DNA of 64,000 nt from assembly GCA_002304505.1 (NCBI GenBank), contig NCEH01000008.1, forward strand, positions 32,880 through 96,879. Reading direction: 5' to 3'. The position numbers and the translations under genes were made by a program. Position 1 is the first letter of the stretch; every line of letters starts with the position of its first letter. The stretch comes from Rhizobiales bacterium 32-66-11. GTDB taxonomy: Bacteria > Pseudomonadota > Alphaproteobacteria > Rhizobiales > Xanthobacteraceae. Below the pieces are notes generated by a model. The model was not told where the DNA came from and did not search any database. It was given only the letters and a program-made list of their open reading frames with translations. Positions 1 through 8,428 of the stretch are shown one piece after another.

Positions 1-1
1 T

Positions 2-233
2 CCCACTCATGTCGATGAAGCGTTCGCCAAGAGCGATCTGTTTCACAAGATCGTAGCACACGGCATGTGGGGCGGTGCCCTTATCTCGACCATTCTCGGC
101 ACCGAGCTGCCAGGCCCAGGCACCGTCTATTTTGGCCAGACTCTTCGTTTCCATCGCCCAGTTGGTCTCGGCGACACCATCACGGTGACCGTGCGGGTCG
201 CCGAAAAGATTGAAGACGGGCATCGCGTCCTTC
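2..233 (+). pseudogene. 5' part of split enoyl-CoA hydratase/phosphate acetyltransferase gene
   Basis: This fragment is open from the window edge and encodes the end of a MaoC-like hot-dog hydratase domain (visible stretches HKIVAHGMWGGALIS and GPGTVYFGQTLRFHRPV). The gene begins outside the window. The reading stops being native at 233, where an IS66-family element is inserted. Removing the element and one copy of the 8-bp target duplication joins codon CTC across the gap (HRVL-LDCKAV) and continues in frame into the phosphotransacetylase part at 2691. In related bifunctional proteins the MaoC domain precedes a phosphate acetyl/butyryltransferase domain that interconverts acyl-CoA and acyl phosphate. 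Here the product would be a truncated hydratase domain with a few IS-encoded residues, so the second activity is probably lost. Confidence 0.88.
226..233. repeat. Target site duplication of IS66 element (left copy)
   Basis: The eight bases CGTCCTTC directly precede the left inverted repeat and recur directly after the right inverted repeat at 2684-2691. Eight-base duplications are typical of IS66-family insertion, so this is an intact and probably recent transposition. Confidence 0.95.
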
Positions 234-295
234 GTAAGCGTCGTCCTGGGGGCACCTTCATCGGTGGGACGTGAGAGCGCAGTCTGACGATCCTG

Positions 296-739
296 ATGGA
301 GGATCGTTTTGTGTCTGGACTTGACCATAGACTTGAGCCGGAGATTGAGGTCCGGCGCTTCGAGGTCATCAACGGTGCGATGGGGCGGCGGCGCTGGACG
401 GCGGACGAGCGGGCGCGGATCCTGGAAGAGACGCTGGTTCCCGGCGCCGTAGTCTCCGCGGTTGCTCGCCGCCACGGGTTGACACCGCAGCAGCTGTTCA
501 CCTGGCGCCGAGAGGCGCGCAAGGCGAGCGAGAGGGTCCCGGCGTTTGTGCCGGCCGTAGTCCTGCCGGAACCGGCTCCGGGATCTGAGCTGCCCGCCCC
601 ACCGTCACGGCCGAAACGGCGGACCCGGGAGCGCCGGGCGGCGATCGAGGTCGACGTCGCCGGGGTTCGAGTGATGATCGAGAACGGGGCTTCGCCGTCC
701 ACTATCGCAGCGGTCATCGGCGCGCTGAAGGCCGGATGA
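296..739 (+). CDS. tnpA: IS66 family accessory protein TnpA
   Basis: This 147-residue protein has the N-terminal helix-turn-helix region of IS66 TnpA (RRRWTADERARILEETL, then the HGLTPQQLFTWRREA segment near residues 60-75) and a basic C-terminal part. IS66 TnpA is thought to be a DNA-binding accessory protein required for transposition. Its stop codon overlaps the tnpB start as ATGA (736-739), so the two are translationally coupled. The length is normal for the family. The upstream ATG at 296 is accepted because it gives the typical N-terminal extension; a later start such as the Met before GRRRW is possible. Confidence 0.9.
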   Translation: MEDRFVSGLDHRLEPEIEVRRFEVINGAMGRRRWTADERARILEETLVPGAVVSAVARRHGLTPQQLFTWRREARKASERVPAFVPAVVLPEPAPGSELPAPPSRPKRRTRERRAAIEVDVAGVRVMIENGASPSTIAAVIGALKAG

Positions 740-1095
740 TGATCGGCCCGAGCGGCACGGTCCGCGTCATGGTGGCGACGCGGCCGGTGGACTTTCGCAA
801 GGGGGCGGAGGGGCTCGCGGCGCTGGTGCGCGAGACCATGGGCGCCGATCCATTCTCCGGCACGGTGTACGTGTTCCGGGCCAAGCGCGCGGACCGGGTG
901 AAGCTGGTGTTCTGGGACGGCACCGGCGTCGTGCTGGTGGCGAAGCGGCTGGAGGACGGGGAGTTCCGCTGGCCGAAGATCGAGGACGGCACCCTGCAGC
1001 TGACATCGGCCCAGCTTCAGGCCCTGCTCGAGGGCCTCGACTGGCGGCGGGTGCATGAGGCACAGCGTACGACGACACCGGTCGCCGCCAGCTGA
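736..1095 (+). CDS. tnpB: IS66 family accessory protein TnpB
   Basis: This 119-residue protein has the hallmark IS66 Orf2 sequence: VMVATRPVDFRKGAEGL near the N-terminus, GTVYVFRAKRADRVKL in the middle, and VFWDGTGVVLVAKRLEDG. IS66 elements need TnpB for efficient transposition, but its biochemical role is unsettled. The start overlaps the tnpA stop by the ATGA arrangement. The full family length is present with no frameshift. Confidence 0.95.
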   Translation: MMIGPSGTVRVMVATRPVDFRKGAEGLAALVRETMGADPFSGTVYVFRAKRADRVKLVFWDGTGVVLVAKRLEDGEFRWPKIEDGTLQLTSAQLQALLEGLDWRRVHEAQRTTTPVAAS

Positions 1096-1137
1096 AGAGG
1101 CTCGCAGGCGCCCGGCGAATATGATTCTATCTTGATC

Positions 1138-2670
1138 ATGGCCTCGCTCTCCACCGAGCTTCCCCGCGACCCCGAGACGCTCCAGGCGATGCTGATCGCG
1201 CGGGACGCGGAGATCGAGCGCCTGCGCCAGATCATCAAGGAGCTGCAGAGGCACCGCTTCGGACGGCGGGCGGAGAGCCTCCCCGAGGACCAGTTGCTGC
1301 TGGCCCTGGAAGAGGCCGAGCAGGTCGAGGCCTCTGGCTTCGCCGCGTCCGAGGAGCAGGTGCCGGCCGAGAAGGCCGGGCGGGTCGCGAAGCGCCGGGC
1401 AAACCGCGGGGCTCTGCCCGCCCATCTGCCGCGGATCGAGACCGTGGTCGATATCGAGAGCGACATCTGCCCCTGCTGTTCCGGCAAGCTGCACCGCATC
1501 GGCGAGGACATGGCGGAGCGGCTCGACATGGTGCCGGCCCAGTTCCGTGTCCTGGTGGTGCGTCGGCCGAAATATGCCTGCCGGTCCTGCGCGGATGTGG
1601 TGGTGCAGGCGCCCGCGCCGGCGCGGTTGATCGAGGGCGGCCTGCCGACCGAGGCAACCGTCGCCCATGTGCTCGTCTCCAAATATGCCGACCATCTGCC
1701 CCTGTACCGCCAGGCCCAGATCTATGGGCGCCAGGGCATCGCGCTCGACCGCTCGACGCTGGCGGACTGGGTGGGACGGGCGGCCTTCCTGCTGCGGCCT
1801 GTGCACGAGCGGATGCTGGCGGTTCTGAATGCTTCGCCCAAGCTGTTCGCCGACGAGACCACGGCGCCGGTGCTGGATCCCGGCCGCGGCCGGACCAAGA
1901 CCGGGCAGCTCTTCGCCTATGCCCGTGATGACCGGCCCTGGGGCGGCGCCGATCCCCCTGCCGTCGCCTATGTCTATGCCCCGGACCGCAAGGGCGAGCG
2001 GCCCATGGCCCACCTCGACGGCTTCAGCGGCATCCTGCAGGTCGATGGCTATGGCGGCTACAAGGCGCTGGCCGGGCGCAACACGGTGCGCCTGGCGTTC
2101 TGCTGGGCGCATGCACGGCGCCGCTTCTACGAGCTCGCACAGAGCGGTCCCTCGCCAATCGCCGGCGAGGCCCTGCGGCGCATCGCCGAGCTCTATCACG
2201 TCGAGGCTGCGATCCGGGGGCGGCGCCCGGATGAGCGTCAGGCCACGCGTCAGGAAAAGAGCAGGCCGATCATCGAGGCTCTCGAGCCATGGTTGCGGGC
2301 GAAGCTGGCGCTGATCAGCCAGAAGACCAAGCTCGCGGAGGCGATCCGCTACGCCCTCTCGCGCTGGGAGGGGCTGACCCTCTTCCTCGACGACGGCCGC
2401 GTCGAGCTGGACAACAATATCGTGGAGCGCTCCATCCGCCCCCTGGCCCTCACCCGGAAGAATGCGCTCTTCGCCGGCGCCGACGGCGGCGCCGAGCACT
2501 GGGCCGTCATCGCCTCCCTCGTCGAAACCTGCAAGCTCAACGGCATCGACCCCCAGGCCTACCTCGCGGGCGTCATCACCCACATCGTCAACGGCCACCC
2601 CAACAGCCGCATCGACGACCTCATGCCATGGGCCTACCCAGCACAGCCAGCCCTCAGCCACGTGGCCTAA
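1138..2670 (+). CDS. tnpC: IS66 family transposase TnpC
   Basis: This is the large catalytic transposase of the element, about 510 residues. An N-terminal coiled-coil region is followed by a zinc-finger-like stretch (CPCCSGKLHRIGEDM), a second CxxC (YACRSC) and the DDE catalytic domain with ADETTAPVLDPG, LQVDGYGGYKAL, CWAHARRRF and DNNIVERSIRPLALTRKN. The C-terminal segment resembles the IS66 C-terminal domain (LVETCKLNGIDPQAYL). The ATG at 1138 is preferred over TTG at 1132. The protein is complete, so the element may still be active. Confidence 0.95.
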   Translation: MASLSTELPRDPETLQAMLIARDAEIERLRQIIKELQRHRFGRRAESLPEDQLLLALEEAEQVEASGFAASEEQVPAEKAGRVAKRRANRGALPAHLPRIETVVDIESDICPCCSGKLHRIGEDMAERLDMVPAQFRVLVVRRPKYACRSCADVVVQAPAPARLIEGGLPTEATVAHVLVSKYADHLPLYRQAQIYGRQGIALDRSTLADWVGRAAFLLRPVHERMLAVLNASPKLFADETTAPVLDPGRGRTKTGQLFAYARDDRPWGGADPPAVAYVYAPDRKGERPMAHLDGFSGILQVDGYGGYKALAGRNTVRLAFCWAHARRRFYELAQSGPSPIAGEALRRIAELYHVEAAIRGRRPDERQATRQEKSRPIIEALEPWLRAKLALISQKTKLAEAIRYALSRWEGLTLFLDDGRVELDNNIVERSIRPLALTRKNALFAGADGGAEHWAVIASLVETCKLNGIDPQAYLAGVITHIVNGHPNSRIDDLMPWAYPAQPALSHVA

Positions 2671-2683
2671 GGACAACGCTTAC

Positions 2684-2691
2684 CGTCCTTC
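2684..2691. repeat. Target site duplication of IS66 element (right copy)
   Basis: CGTCCTTC follows the right inverted repeat and exactly matches 226-233. The last base begins the codon that resumes the split gene. Confidence 0.95.
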
Positions 2692-3734
2692 TCGACTGCA
2701 AGGCGGTCAATCAGCTCGGTGAGATCGTCATCAGTGGAATTGCAGATGTGATCGCGCCAACGGAGAAAATCTCTCGCCAGCGCACGATTCTGCCAGAGGT
2801 AGAGTTCGTCGAGAAAGGGCGTTGGCATCGCCATCTCATGAAATTGGTCCAAGGTCTTGAGCCAATTCGCACGGCTGTGGTGCATCCCGTCGATACGACA
2901 TCACTACTCGGCGCGATCGAGGCTGCTCAACAGAAGCTGATCGTCCCCATCCTGGTCGGACCTGAGGCAAAGATTCGGGCCGCTGCTCAGCAAGCTGCGC
3001 TCGATCTGTCCCCCTTTGAAATCGTCCCAACGGAGCACAGCGATGCTGCGGCGGCACAGGCGGTCGCGATGGCGCGTGCCGGCAAGGTCGGGGCCTTGAT
3101 GAAGGGGGCGCTGCACACCGATGAACTCATGGGCGCCGTAGTGGATCGCGATCATGGACTGCGGACCGCGCGGCGGGTCAGCCATGTGTTCGCGATCGAC
3201 GCGCCACGCTATCCACGCCCGCTCTTCATCACCGACGCGGCGATCAATATCAATCCCAATCTCGACGACAAGCGCGACATCGTGCAGAACGCGATCGACT
3301 TGGCTCATGCCCTGGGACTCGCGACGCCGAAGGTAGCCGTCCTGTCGGCCGTCGAGACGGTGTCGTCGAAGATTCCATCGACACTCGACGCCGCAGCTCT
3401 CTGCAAGATGGCGGACCGCGGCCAGATCACCGGCGCGCTCCTCGACGGCCCGCTCGCGTTCGACAATGCCGTTTCCATCGATGCGGCAACGACGAAGGGC
3501 ATCATCACTCCCGTCGCGGGCCAAGCAGACATCCTCCTTGTGCCTGACCTCGAGGCCGGAAACATGCTGGCGAAGCAGCTTGAATATCTTGCCGAGGCCG
3601 AAGTCGCCGGCATCGTGCTGGGCGCGCGTGTCCCGATCATCCTGACCAGCCGTGCAGGCACGACGGCCGCGCGGTTGGCCTCCTGTGCCATCGCGCTTCT
3701 GCTCGCCCGCTATAGGGCCGGTATCCGGCCGTGA
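2691..3734 (+). pseudogene. 3' part of split gene: phosphate acetyl/butyryltransferase domain
   Basis: About 347 codons continue the gene cut at 233. They begin with the end of the hydratase domain (VNQLGEIVISGIADVIAPTEK) and then carry a complete phosphotransacetylase-type domain: IVPILVGPEAKI, GALMKGALHTDELMGAVVDR, FITDAAININPN, DRGQITGALLDGPLAFDNAVS and the C-terminal ADILLVPDLEAGNMLAKQL. Such enzymes convert acetyl-CoA or butyryl-CoA plus phosphate to the acyl phosphate. The half has no native start codon. It stays open through tnpC in another frame, so any expression would need an internal start. It is probably non-functional, although the phosphotransacetylase domain itself is undamaged. 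Confidence 0.88.
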
Positions 3735-3894
3735 CAGGCGCAATCATGGTCCAAGATGTCGGATCTTTGATCTAGCGATCCAAGTCGGTCTCATTCAAAC
3801 CGGCGGGCCTCGACATGAAGCTACGAGCAATGTCTGTTCGTGCGTGCTTCCAGAGCTTGATCATGCATTTCACTCAACATTCGCGGCTCGCCAT

Positions 3895-4482
3895 CTACGC
3901 CCGTGGATAGTGCATTTCCAGTGTGGCGGCGCAGGCTTCTATACTGCCGATGAGGCCATCCGCAATCGAATTGCCGGGCTTCGGCGCTGTCATGAAGGTG
4001 GCAATGGCCCTGTTCCAGGCGGCTTCGCCGACGCATGTGTGGAGGGCGTTGTCGGCCAAAATCTCAACATGGCGTTCGCCCAAGGACACGAAGAGCAGCA
4101 TGCCGGGACGATGTTCGTGGTCGGCCAGGATCCGTGCCGCAAACTCACGACGGGCCAAGCCGACACAGTGCTCGCGCTTGATCCGGCCAGGCACGAGCAA
4201 CAAACGTAGAGGCAACCAATCAAAGATCAGAGCCGAGCTCGCGAACGTCCCCGCCTGGATCAGAAAGCCGATGGGGAGTGGCAATAGCGGCCAGAAGATC
4301 GCCAATAGGCCTCCGACTGCAAGGGCGGCTGCAGCCGCCCATATCAGCGGAAAAAGCAAATACCGATCGCTGAGCGGAGTGACCACCAACGCGAAGTGTG
4401 CGCCAGTGCGCCGTTCAACGGTCGTCATAAGCTCGTGTAGGCGTCGGCTGTCGTCGTCGGACATGCATTTCATCTTCATCAC
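3895..4482 (-). CDS. TPM-domain membrane protein
   Basis: This 195-residue protein has an N-terminal segment typical of half of a TPM domain (RRLHELMTTVERRTGAHFALVV), two hydrophobic membrane segments around residues 45-90, and a C-terminal TPM part (MLLFVSLGERHVEILAD). TPM proteins are usually membrane-anchored and of uncertain function; some are linked to photosystem repair or envelope stress. The GTG start overlaps the stop of the upstream TPM gene (GTGA at 4479-4482), so it is the last gene of a lemA-TPM-TPM operon. It belongs to the short class that often follows a YgcG-like TPM protein. Confidence 0.82.
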   Translation of the reverse strand: MMKMKCMSDDDSRRLHELMTTVERRTGAHFALVVTPLSDRYLLFPLIWAAAAALAVGGLLAIFWPLLPLPIGFLIQAGTFASSALIFDWLPLRLLLVPGRIKREHCVGLARREFAARILADHEHRPGMLLFVSLGERHVEILADNALHTCVGEAAWNRAIATFMTAPKPGNSIADGLIGSIEACAATLEMHYPRA

Positions 4483-5228
4483 CAGCGTCCTGATGCTCCC
4501 CCGCCACCAAACGAGCCTCCGCCGCCGGAAAACCCGCCGCGCGAGAAGCCGCCACGCCCGGGCCCCCCGTGCCGTCCGCGGAATCCGCCAAGGAACAGCA
4601 GAGGCCAGAAGAAACGGCCGAAGATGAACATGATGACGATAATGGCGATGACGCTTCCGCCTCCACTACCGTCTTCGTCTTGGCTCTTTCGTTGCTCGGT
4701 TTGCTGGGGCAGGGCAGACGCATCGCCGCCCAGAACACGCAGAAGCGTCGTTGCCCCGACAAGAACGCCGGTGTTGAAATCGCCCTTCCGAAATTCGGGC
4801 AGGATGAGATTCTCGATGATCAGCCTGCTCTGTGCATCGGTGAGCCGACCCTCCAGGCCGTAGCCGACTTCAACCCGCACATTGCGTTCGTTCGGCGCTA
4901 CCAACAGCAATGCACCGTTGTTCTGACCCTTTTGTCCGATCCCCCAGGCGCGGCCCAACTGATAGCCAAAGTCGTCGATGGAATAGCCTTGAAGTGATTT
5001 GATCGTTGCAATGACAATCTGGTTCCCGGTCTGCGCCTCATGCTGAGCCAGCATTTGTGTCAGCTTTTGCTGCGTTTCAGCTGAAAGGATACCTGCGTCA
5101 TCCACTACGCGACCGGTGAGGGGTGGAAAAACCGGCGCTGCGTAGAGCGCGGTGGCAAGCAATACATAGACCAGCCCTGCGAGAAGTGCTTGCCATGCGA
5201 CCTGCGGATGCATGCGGGGGTGGATCAT
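4479..5228 (-). CDS. YgcG-like TPM-domain protein
   Basis: This 249-residue protein has a signal peptide or membrane anchor at residues 10-30, then a complete TPM domain (LTGRVVDDAGILSAETQQKL, GNQIVIATI, RAWGIGQKGQNNGALLLVAP, VEVGYGLEGRLTDAQS). A second membrane segment lies near residues 195-215, and the tail is rich in Gly, Arg and Ser (GGGGSFGGGGASGRW). This layout is the standard partner of LemA in bacterial lemA-TPM operons, where it is thought to work in the cell envelope. The start overlaps the lemA stop (ATGA at 5225-5228). Confidence 0.9.
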   Translation of the reverse strand: MIHPRMHPQVAWQALLAGLVYVLLATALYAAPVFPPLTGRVVDDAGILSAETQQKLTQMLAQHEAQTGNQIVIATIKSLQGYSIDDFGYQLGRAWGIGQKGQNNGALLLVAPNERNVRVEVGYGLEGRLTDAQSRLIIENLILPEFRKGDFNTGVLVGATTLLRVLGGDASALPQQTEQRKSQDEDGSGGGSVIAIIVIMFIFGRFFWPLLFLGGFRGRHGGPGRGGFSRGGFSGGGGSFGGGGASGRW

Positions 5229-5827
5229 AGTTTGACTTGCGGCACTTCTTGCGCCTTTTCATCGATCGTAAAGGTTTCTCTCACCTTGGCGTTCGGATAA
5301 AGGATAGCTGCGATCCATCGGCTGGGAATGGTGCGCAAGGTCGTGTTGTAGGTTTGCACCGTGCCGATATAGTCGCGCCGCGCGACGGCGATGCGGTTCT
5401 CCGTGCCCTCGAGCTGCGATTGAAGCGCTAGGAAATTTTGGTTCGACTTGAGATCGGGGTATTGCTCGCTGATAGCCAAAAGGCGTCCCAAGGCCCCGCC
5501 AAGAGATGCTTGGTTTTGTTCGAACTGACGGAAGGCGTCCGGGTTGGTGAGGATGTCCGCCGGCAAGGTCACTTGGGTGGCGCGCGCACGAGCCTCGGTG
5601 ACCTGCGTCAACACCGTCTGCTCCTGTTTAGCATAGCCCCTCACCGTTTCTACCAGGTTGGGAACGAGATCGGCGCGTCGTTGATACTGGTTCAGCACCT
5701 CGCTCCAAGCAGCTTTCACCTGCTCATCCTGGGTTGGCACAGCGTTGATACCGCAGCCGGCGAGGCCGATCGCAAGAAGGAGGACCGCGCCGACGCGAGC
5801 GGCCAAGCGTGCAATCGGATGGCTCAT
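5225..5827 (-). CDS. lemA: LemA family lipoprotein
   Basis: This is a LemA-family protein of about 200 residues, probably a lipoprotein: a hydrophobic N-terminus ends in a lipobox (LAIGLAGCG), followed by the LemA helical domain (QYQRRADLVPNLVETVRGYA, LALQSQLEGTENRIAVARR and YNTTLRTIPSRWIAA). The ATG at 5827 is chosen because it is preceded by a strong ribosome binding site (GGGAGGAG) and starts the signal peptide; an upstream ATG at 5884 adds unrelated residues. LemA proteins are envelope proteins of unclear function that usually pair with TPM proteins, as here. An FNR/FixK-like dyad lies at 5965-5982. Confidence 0.92.
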   Translation of the reverse strand: MSHPIARLAARVGAVLLLAIGLAGCGINAVPTQDEQVKAAWSEVLNQYQRRADLVPNLVETVRGYAKQEQTVLTQVTEARARATQVTLPADILTNPDAFRQFEQNQASLGGALGRLLAISEQYPDLKSNQNFLALQSQLEGTENRIAVARRDYIGTVQTYNTTLRTIPSRWIAAILYPNAKVRETFTIDEKAQEVPQVKL

Positions 5828-5964
5828 TCTATTGTCTCCTCCCGGACGACAGGGCGATCCAGGGATGGCGGAATTGCCAGGCATTTTTCGTCTGATGCAG
5901 CCTTGGCTCCCGGGAGCGCTCAGACTTCGAGTTTTTGACCTTAGGTGGTACGCTTGTTGGGAAT

Positions 5965-5982
5965 CTTTGATCCTGATTAAGG
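5965..5982. promoter_or_regulatory. FNR/FixK-like dyad upstream of lemA operon
   Basis: The sequence CTTTGATCCTGATTAAGG has half-sites TTGAT and ATTAA separated by four bases, close to the TTGAT-N4-ATCAA consensus of FNR/FixK proteins. It sits 138 bp before the lemA start codon. Five closely similar sites occur in other intergenic regions of this window. Confidence 0.65.
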
Positions 5983-6256
5983 AACCGCGCTTTGGCCGCG
6001 CACAGTGTTAATCCGCGATGAACCTCAGCATCCGATGTGTCTTGTGACACGTACACATCGACTGCCAATCGCACAGATGCTCGCCGTCCCGAAGAATTGC
6101 GCTATCGCTTCGACGTCCATGGCAAGATTCGAGCTATTGTTGCGGCGCCAATAGACGTTGCTAAACCCACATCATTTTGGAGAGAGCTGATATAGTCCTT
6201 CAGCTTCACGTCAGCATAGGATGGTATTTGCTCAAGGCAATTTCTTGGGAGAGACC

Positions 6257-6913
6257 TTGCGCATATTACTGATCGAAGACGACCAGGTGCTGGGCACGGC
6301 CATCCGCGATCACATCGCGTCAAACGGCCACGGCGTCGACTGGGTGCAGCGGATCGACGACGCGCGATTGGCCCTGGCCACTGTCGGGTATGAGCTGATC
6401 CTCCTCGACCTCGGGCTGACCGACGGTGACGGTCTGGCCTTGTTGCGCGAATTGCGCGCCGCGCGAAACCCGGTGCCCGTCATCATCGCAACGGCACAGG
6501 ACCAGATCGCCGTCCGTATCGAGGGGCTGAACGCGGGGGCGGACGACTATCTGGTCAAGCCGTTCGACCTCAGCGAAATGATCGCGCGGATTTCCGCCGT
6601 GACGCGCCGCTACACCGGCGATCCGAACCCCGCCATCGACATCGGCCCTGTCTCGATCGACCTGGCCCTGAGGCTGGTCACGGTGGCGGGCGAGGATGCC
6701 GGGATCACCGCGCGGGAATGGGCGGTGCTGGAACGGCTCGTCCGCCATCGTGGCGCCGTCGTCACGAAGAGCGAGATCGAGGATTCACTCTATGAATTCG
6801 GCGCGGAAATCGACAGCAACGCCGTCGAAGTCTATGTCAGCCGTCTGCGCAAGAAGCTCGGCAGGGAGTTCGTGAGCACCGTCCGGGGCCTCGGCTACAA
6901 GGCGGGAAGCTGA
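6257..6913 (+). CDS. OmpR-family response regulator
   Basis: The protein has about 218 residues: a receiver domain (LRILLIEDDQVLG, with the phosphorylated Asp in ELILLDLGLTDGDG and the conserved Lys in DDYLVKPFDL), followed by a winged-helix DNA-binding domain (ITAREWAVLERLVRHRGAVV, EVYVSRLRKKLG, STVRGLGYKAG). A TTG at 6257, preceded by GGGAGAGA, places the usual MRILLIEDD-type N-terminus at the start. An ATG at 6221 would add twelve atypical residues. It is followed after two bases by its likely partner kinase. The QseB/PmrA-like subgroup often responds to metals or envelope stress, but the signal here is unknown. Confidence 0.9.
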   Translation: MRILLIEDDQVLGTAIRDHIASNGHGVDWVQRIDDARLALATVGYELILLDLGLTDGDGLALLRELRAARNPVPVIIATAQDQIAVRIEGLNAGADDYLVKPFDLSEMIARISAVTRRYTGDPNPAIDIGPVSIDLALRLVTVAGEDAGITAREWAVLERLVRHRGAVVTKSEIEDSLYEFGAEIDSNAVEVYVSRLRKKLGREFVSTVRGLGYKAGS

Positions 6914-6915
6914 GA

Positions 6916-8355
6916 TTGGCGCGTCCTTCGATAGCCTGGCGCCTCGCCGCCGGTCTTTCGGCGACCATGGCCGTGCTTTGGATCGGAGCCGCGGGCCTCG
7001 CCGGCACGGTCATGTATGCTCAGATCAACGAGGCTTTCGACCAATCCTTGCGCCAGGGTGCGCTTCGTCTGCTGCCGCTGGCGGTTCATGAAATCGGCGA
7101 GGGTGACAAATATGGCCTGGATCGCGTGCGGGGTTCCGATCGCGACGAGGACGAAGCCTACTTCACCTACTACCTGATCGATCAGCATGGCGCCATGGTT
7201 CTGCGGACGGACGACGCCCCGGACATCTCGCCGCCGGTCCTCGTCTCGGCCGGCTTCTCGGATGTCGACGGCAAGCGCCTGTTTTCGAAGACGGACCCCC
7301 GATCCGGATTCTCGATCGTCCTTGTCGAGCGCACGGAGCACCGCCGCGCGGCTTTGAGGGCAGCGCTGGCTACAATCCTGTGGCCGCTCGCCGGGCTAAT
7401 ACCGCTGGTCGGGGGCGGCATCTGGATCGCGATCCGGCTGGGGATGCGTCCCGTCGAGCGGTTGACGCACGACATTTCGCAGCGCGGCAGCCGGAACTTG
7501 TCGCCTTTGACGTCGGACGGACAGCCTGCGGAACTCGCGCCCATCGCAGAGGCGGTGGCAAGCCTGCTCACGCGCCTTAGCGCGGCACTAGATGCGGAGC
7601 GGGCGTTTGCGGCCAGCAGCGCCCACGAATTACGAACGCCGATCGCTGGAGCCTTGGCTCAGACGCAGCAATTGGCGATCGAACTCGGCGACCAGCCGGC
7701 CGGCCGGCGTCTGAGGGAGGTCGAGTTCTCCTTGAGGCGCCTGGCGCAACTGTCCGAAAAGCTGCTGCAGCTCTCGCGCCTCGATGCGGGCTTCGCGCAG
7801 GCGGAGTCGGCCTCCGATCTTCTCCCGGCTCTGCGTCTGGTGGTGCGGGACTTCCAGGTGGCATCGAGGACGCAGTCACGGGTGAGATTGCAGGTTGCGC
7901 AAGGACTGGCCCTCGTCGGCCGGATCAACCTTGATGCCTTCGCCATCGCCGTGCGCAACCTGATCCAGAACGCCCTGATCCATGGTGCGCCGGATGGCTT
8001 GGTCGAGGTTATCGCCGGGCCGGGCCGACAGGTTCGCGTGATCAATGCGGGGCCGGTTGTCCCCGGAGCAACGCTGGCGCGGATCGCTGAGCCCTTCAGG
8101 CGCGGCTCCACATCGGCCAAGGGAACGGGCCTCGGCCTGTCCATCGTCCGCTCCATCATGGACCAGACGGGTGGAAGCCTGACGCTCCGTTCGCCCGCGA
8201 TCGAGAGGAAGGATGGCTTCGAGGCCATTCTCCAATGGCCGGACGAGTTGCCTTCGGAAAAAGTGGCCGTCCATTGCCGTAGTGCGGTCGTGGGTACCGT
8301 CGATGACGACTTGCCGGTGCATCACCTACCACCGCAGGTATCGGCGAAACGTTGA
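6916..8355 (+). CDS. Two-component sensor histidine kinase
   Basis: This 479-residue kinase has an N-terminal membrane segment (about residues 8-30), a short periplasmic sensor of about 115 residues rich in acidic groups (residues 35-150), and a second membrane segment near 155-175. Then come the dimerisation/phosphoacceptor helix (SSAHELRTPIAGALAQ, His near 238), an N box (NLIQNALIHG) and a glycine box (GTGLGLSIV). A TTG start just after the regulator stop gives a two-gene operon. The last 30-40 residues lie beyond the ATPase domain and look unconserved; the C-terminus may have been extended by a downstream rearrangement. Confidence 0.92.
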   Translation: MARPSIAWRLAAGLSATMAVLWIGAAGLAGTVMYAQINEAFDQSLRQGALRLLPLAVHEIGEGDKYGLDRVRGSDRDEDEAYFTYYLIDQHGAMVLRTDDAPDISPPVLVSAGFSDVDGKRLFSKTDPRSGFSIVLVERTEHRRAALRAALATILWPLAGLIPLVGGGIWIAIRLGMRPVERLTHDISQRGSRNLSPLTSDGQPAELAPIAEAVASLLTRLSAALDAERAFAASSAHELRTPIAGALAQTQQLAIELGDQPAGRRLREVEFSLRRLAQLSEKLLQLSRLDAGFAQAESASDLLPALRLVVRDFQVASRTQSRVRLQVAQGLALVGRINLDAFAIAVRNLIQNALIHGAPDGLVEVIAGPGRQVRVINAGPVVPGATLARIAEPFRRGSTSAKGTGLGLSIVRSIMDQTGGSLTLRSPAIERKDGFEAILQWPDELPSEKVAVHCRSAVVGTVDDDLPVHHLPPQVSAKR

Positions 8356-8428
8356 AAAGCTTGCGGCCACGCACTGGAGCGACAGCCGGCTTTCCGCCGA
8401 CCTCTCGCGGACGATGATGGAGCAGGAT

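Larger units (their letters stand above)
234..2683 (+). mobile_element. Complete IS66-family insertion sequence
   Basis: The element is 2450 bp. Its ends are imperfect inverted repeats: the left begins GTAAGCGTCGTCCT (234) and the right, read on the other strand, begins GTAAGCGTTGTCCT (ending at 2683). It is flanked by perfect 8-bp direct repeats and carries the three genes tnpA, tnpB and tnpC in the usual IS66 order, all uninterrupted. It has split a bifunctional hydratase/phosphate acetyltransferase gene, whose two halves can be rejoined in frame by removing it. Confidence 0.96.

Noticed and set aside
127..2676. Long minus-strand open frame opposite the IS66 element
   Set aside because: It runs antisense to tnpA, tnpB and tnpC and has low-quality, Arg/Gly/Leu-rich sequence with no domain. 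It is a by-product of high GC content.
3770..3790. CTTTGATCTAGCGATCCAAG as a further FNR-like dyad
   Set aside because: The right arm and spacing do not match the other six sites, and it lies just after the end of the split phosphate acetyltransferase gene.
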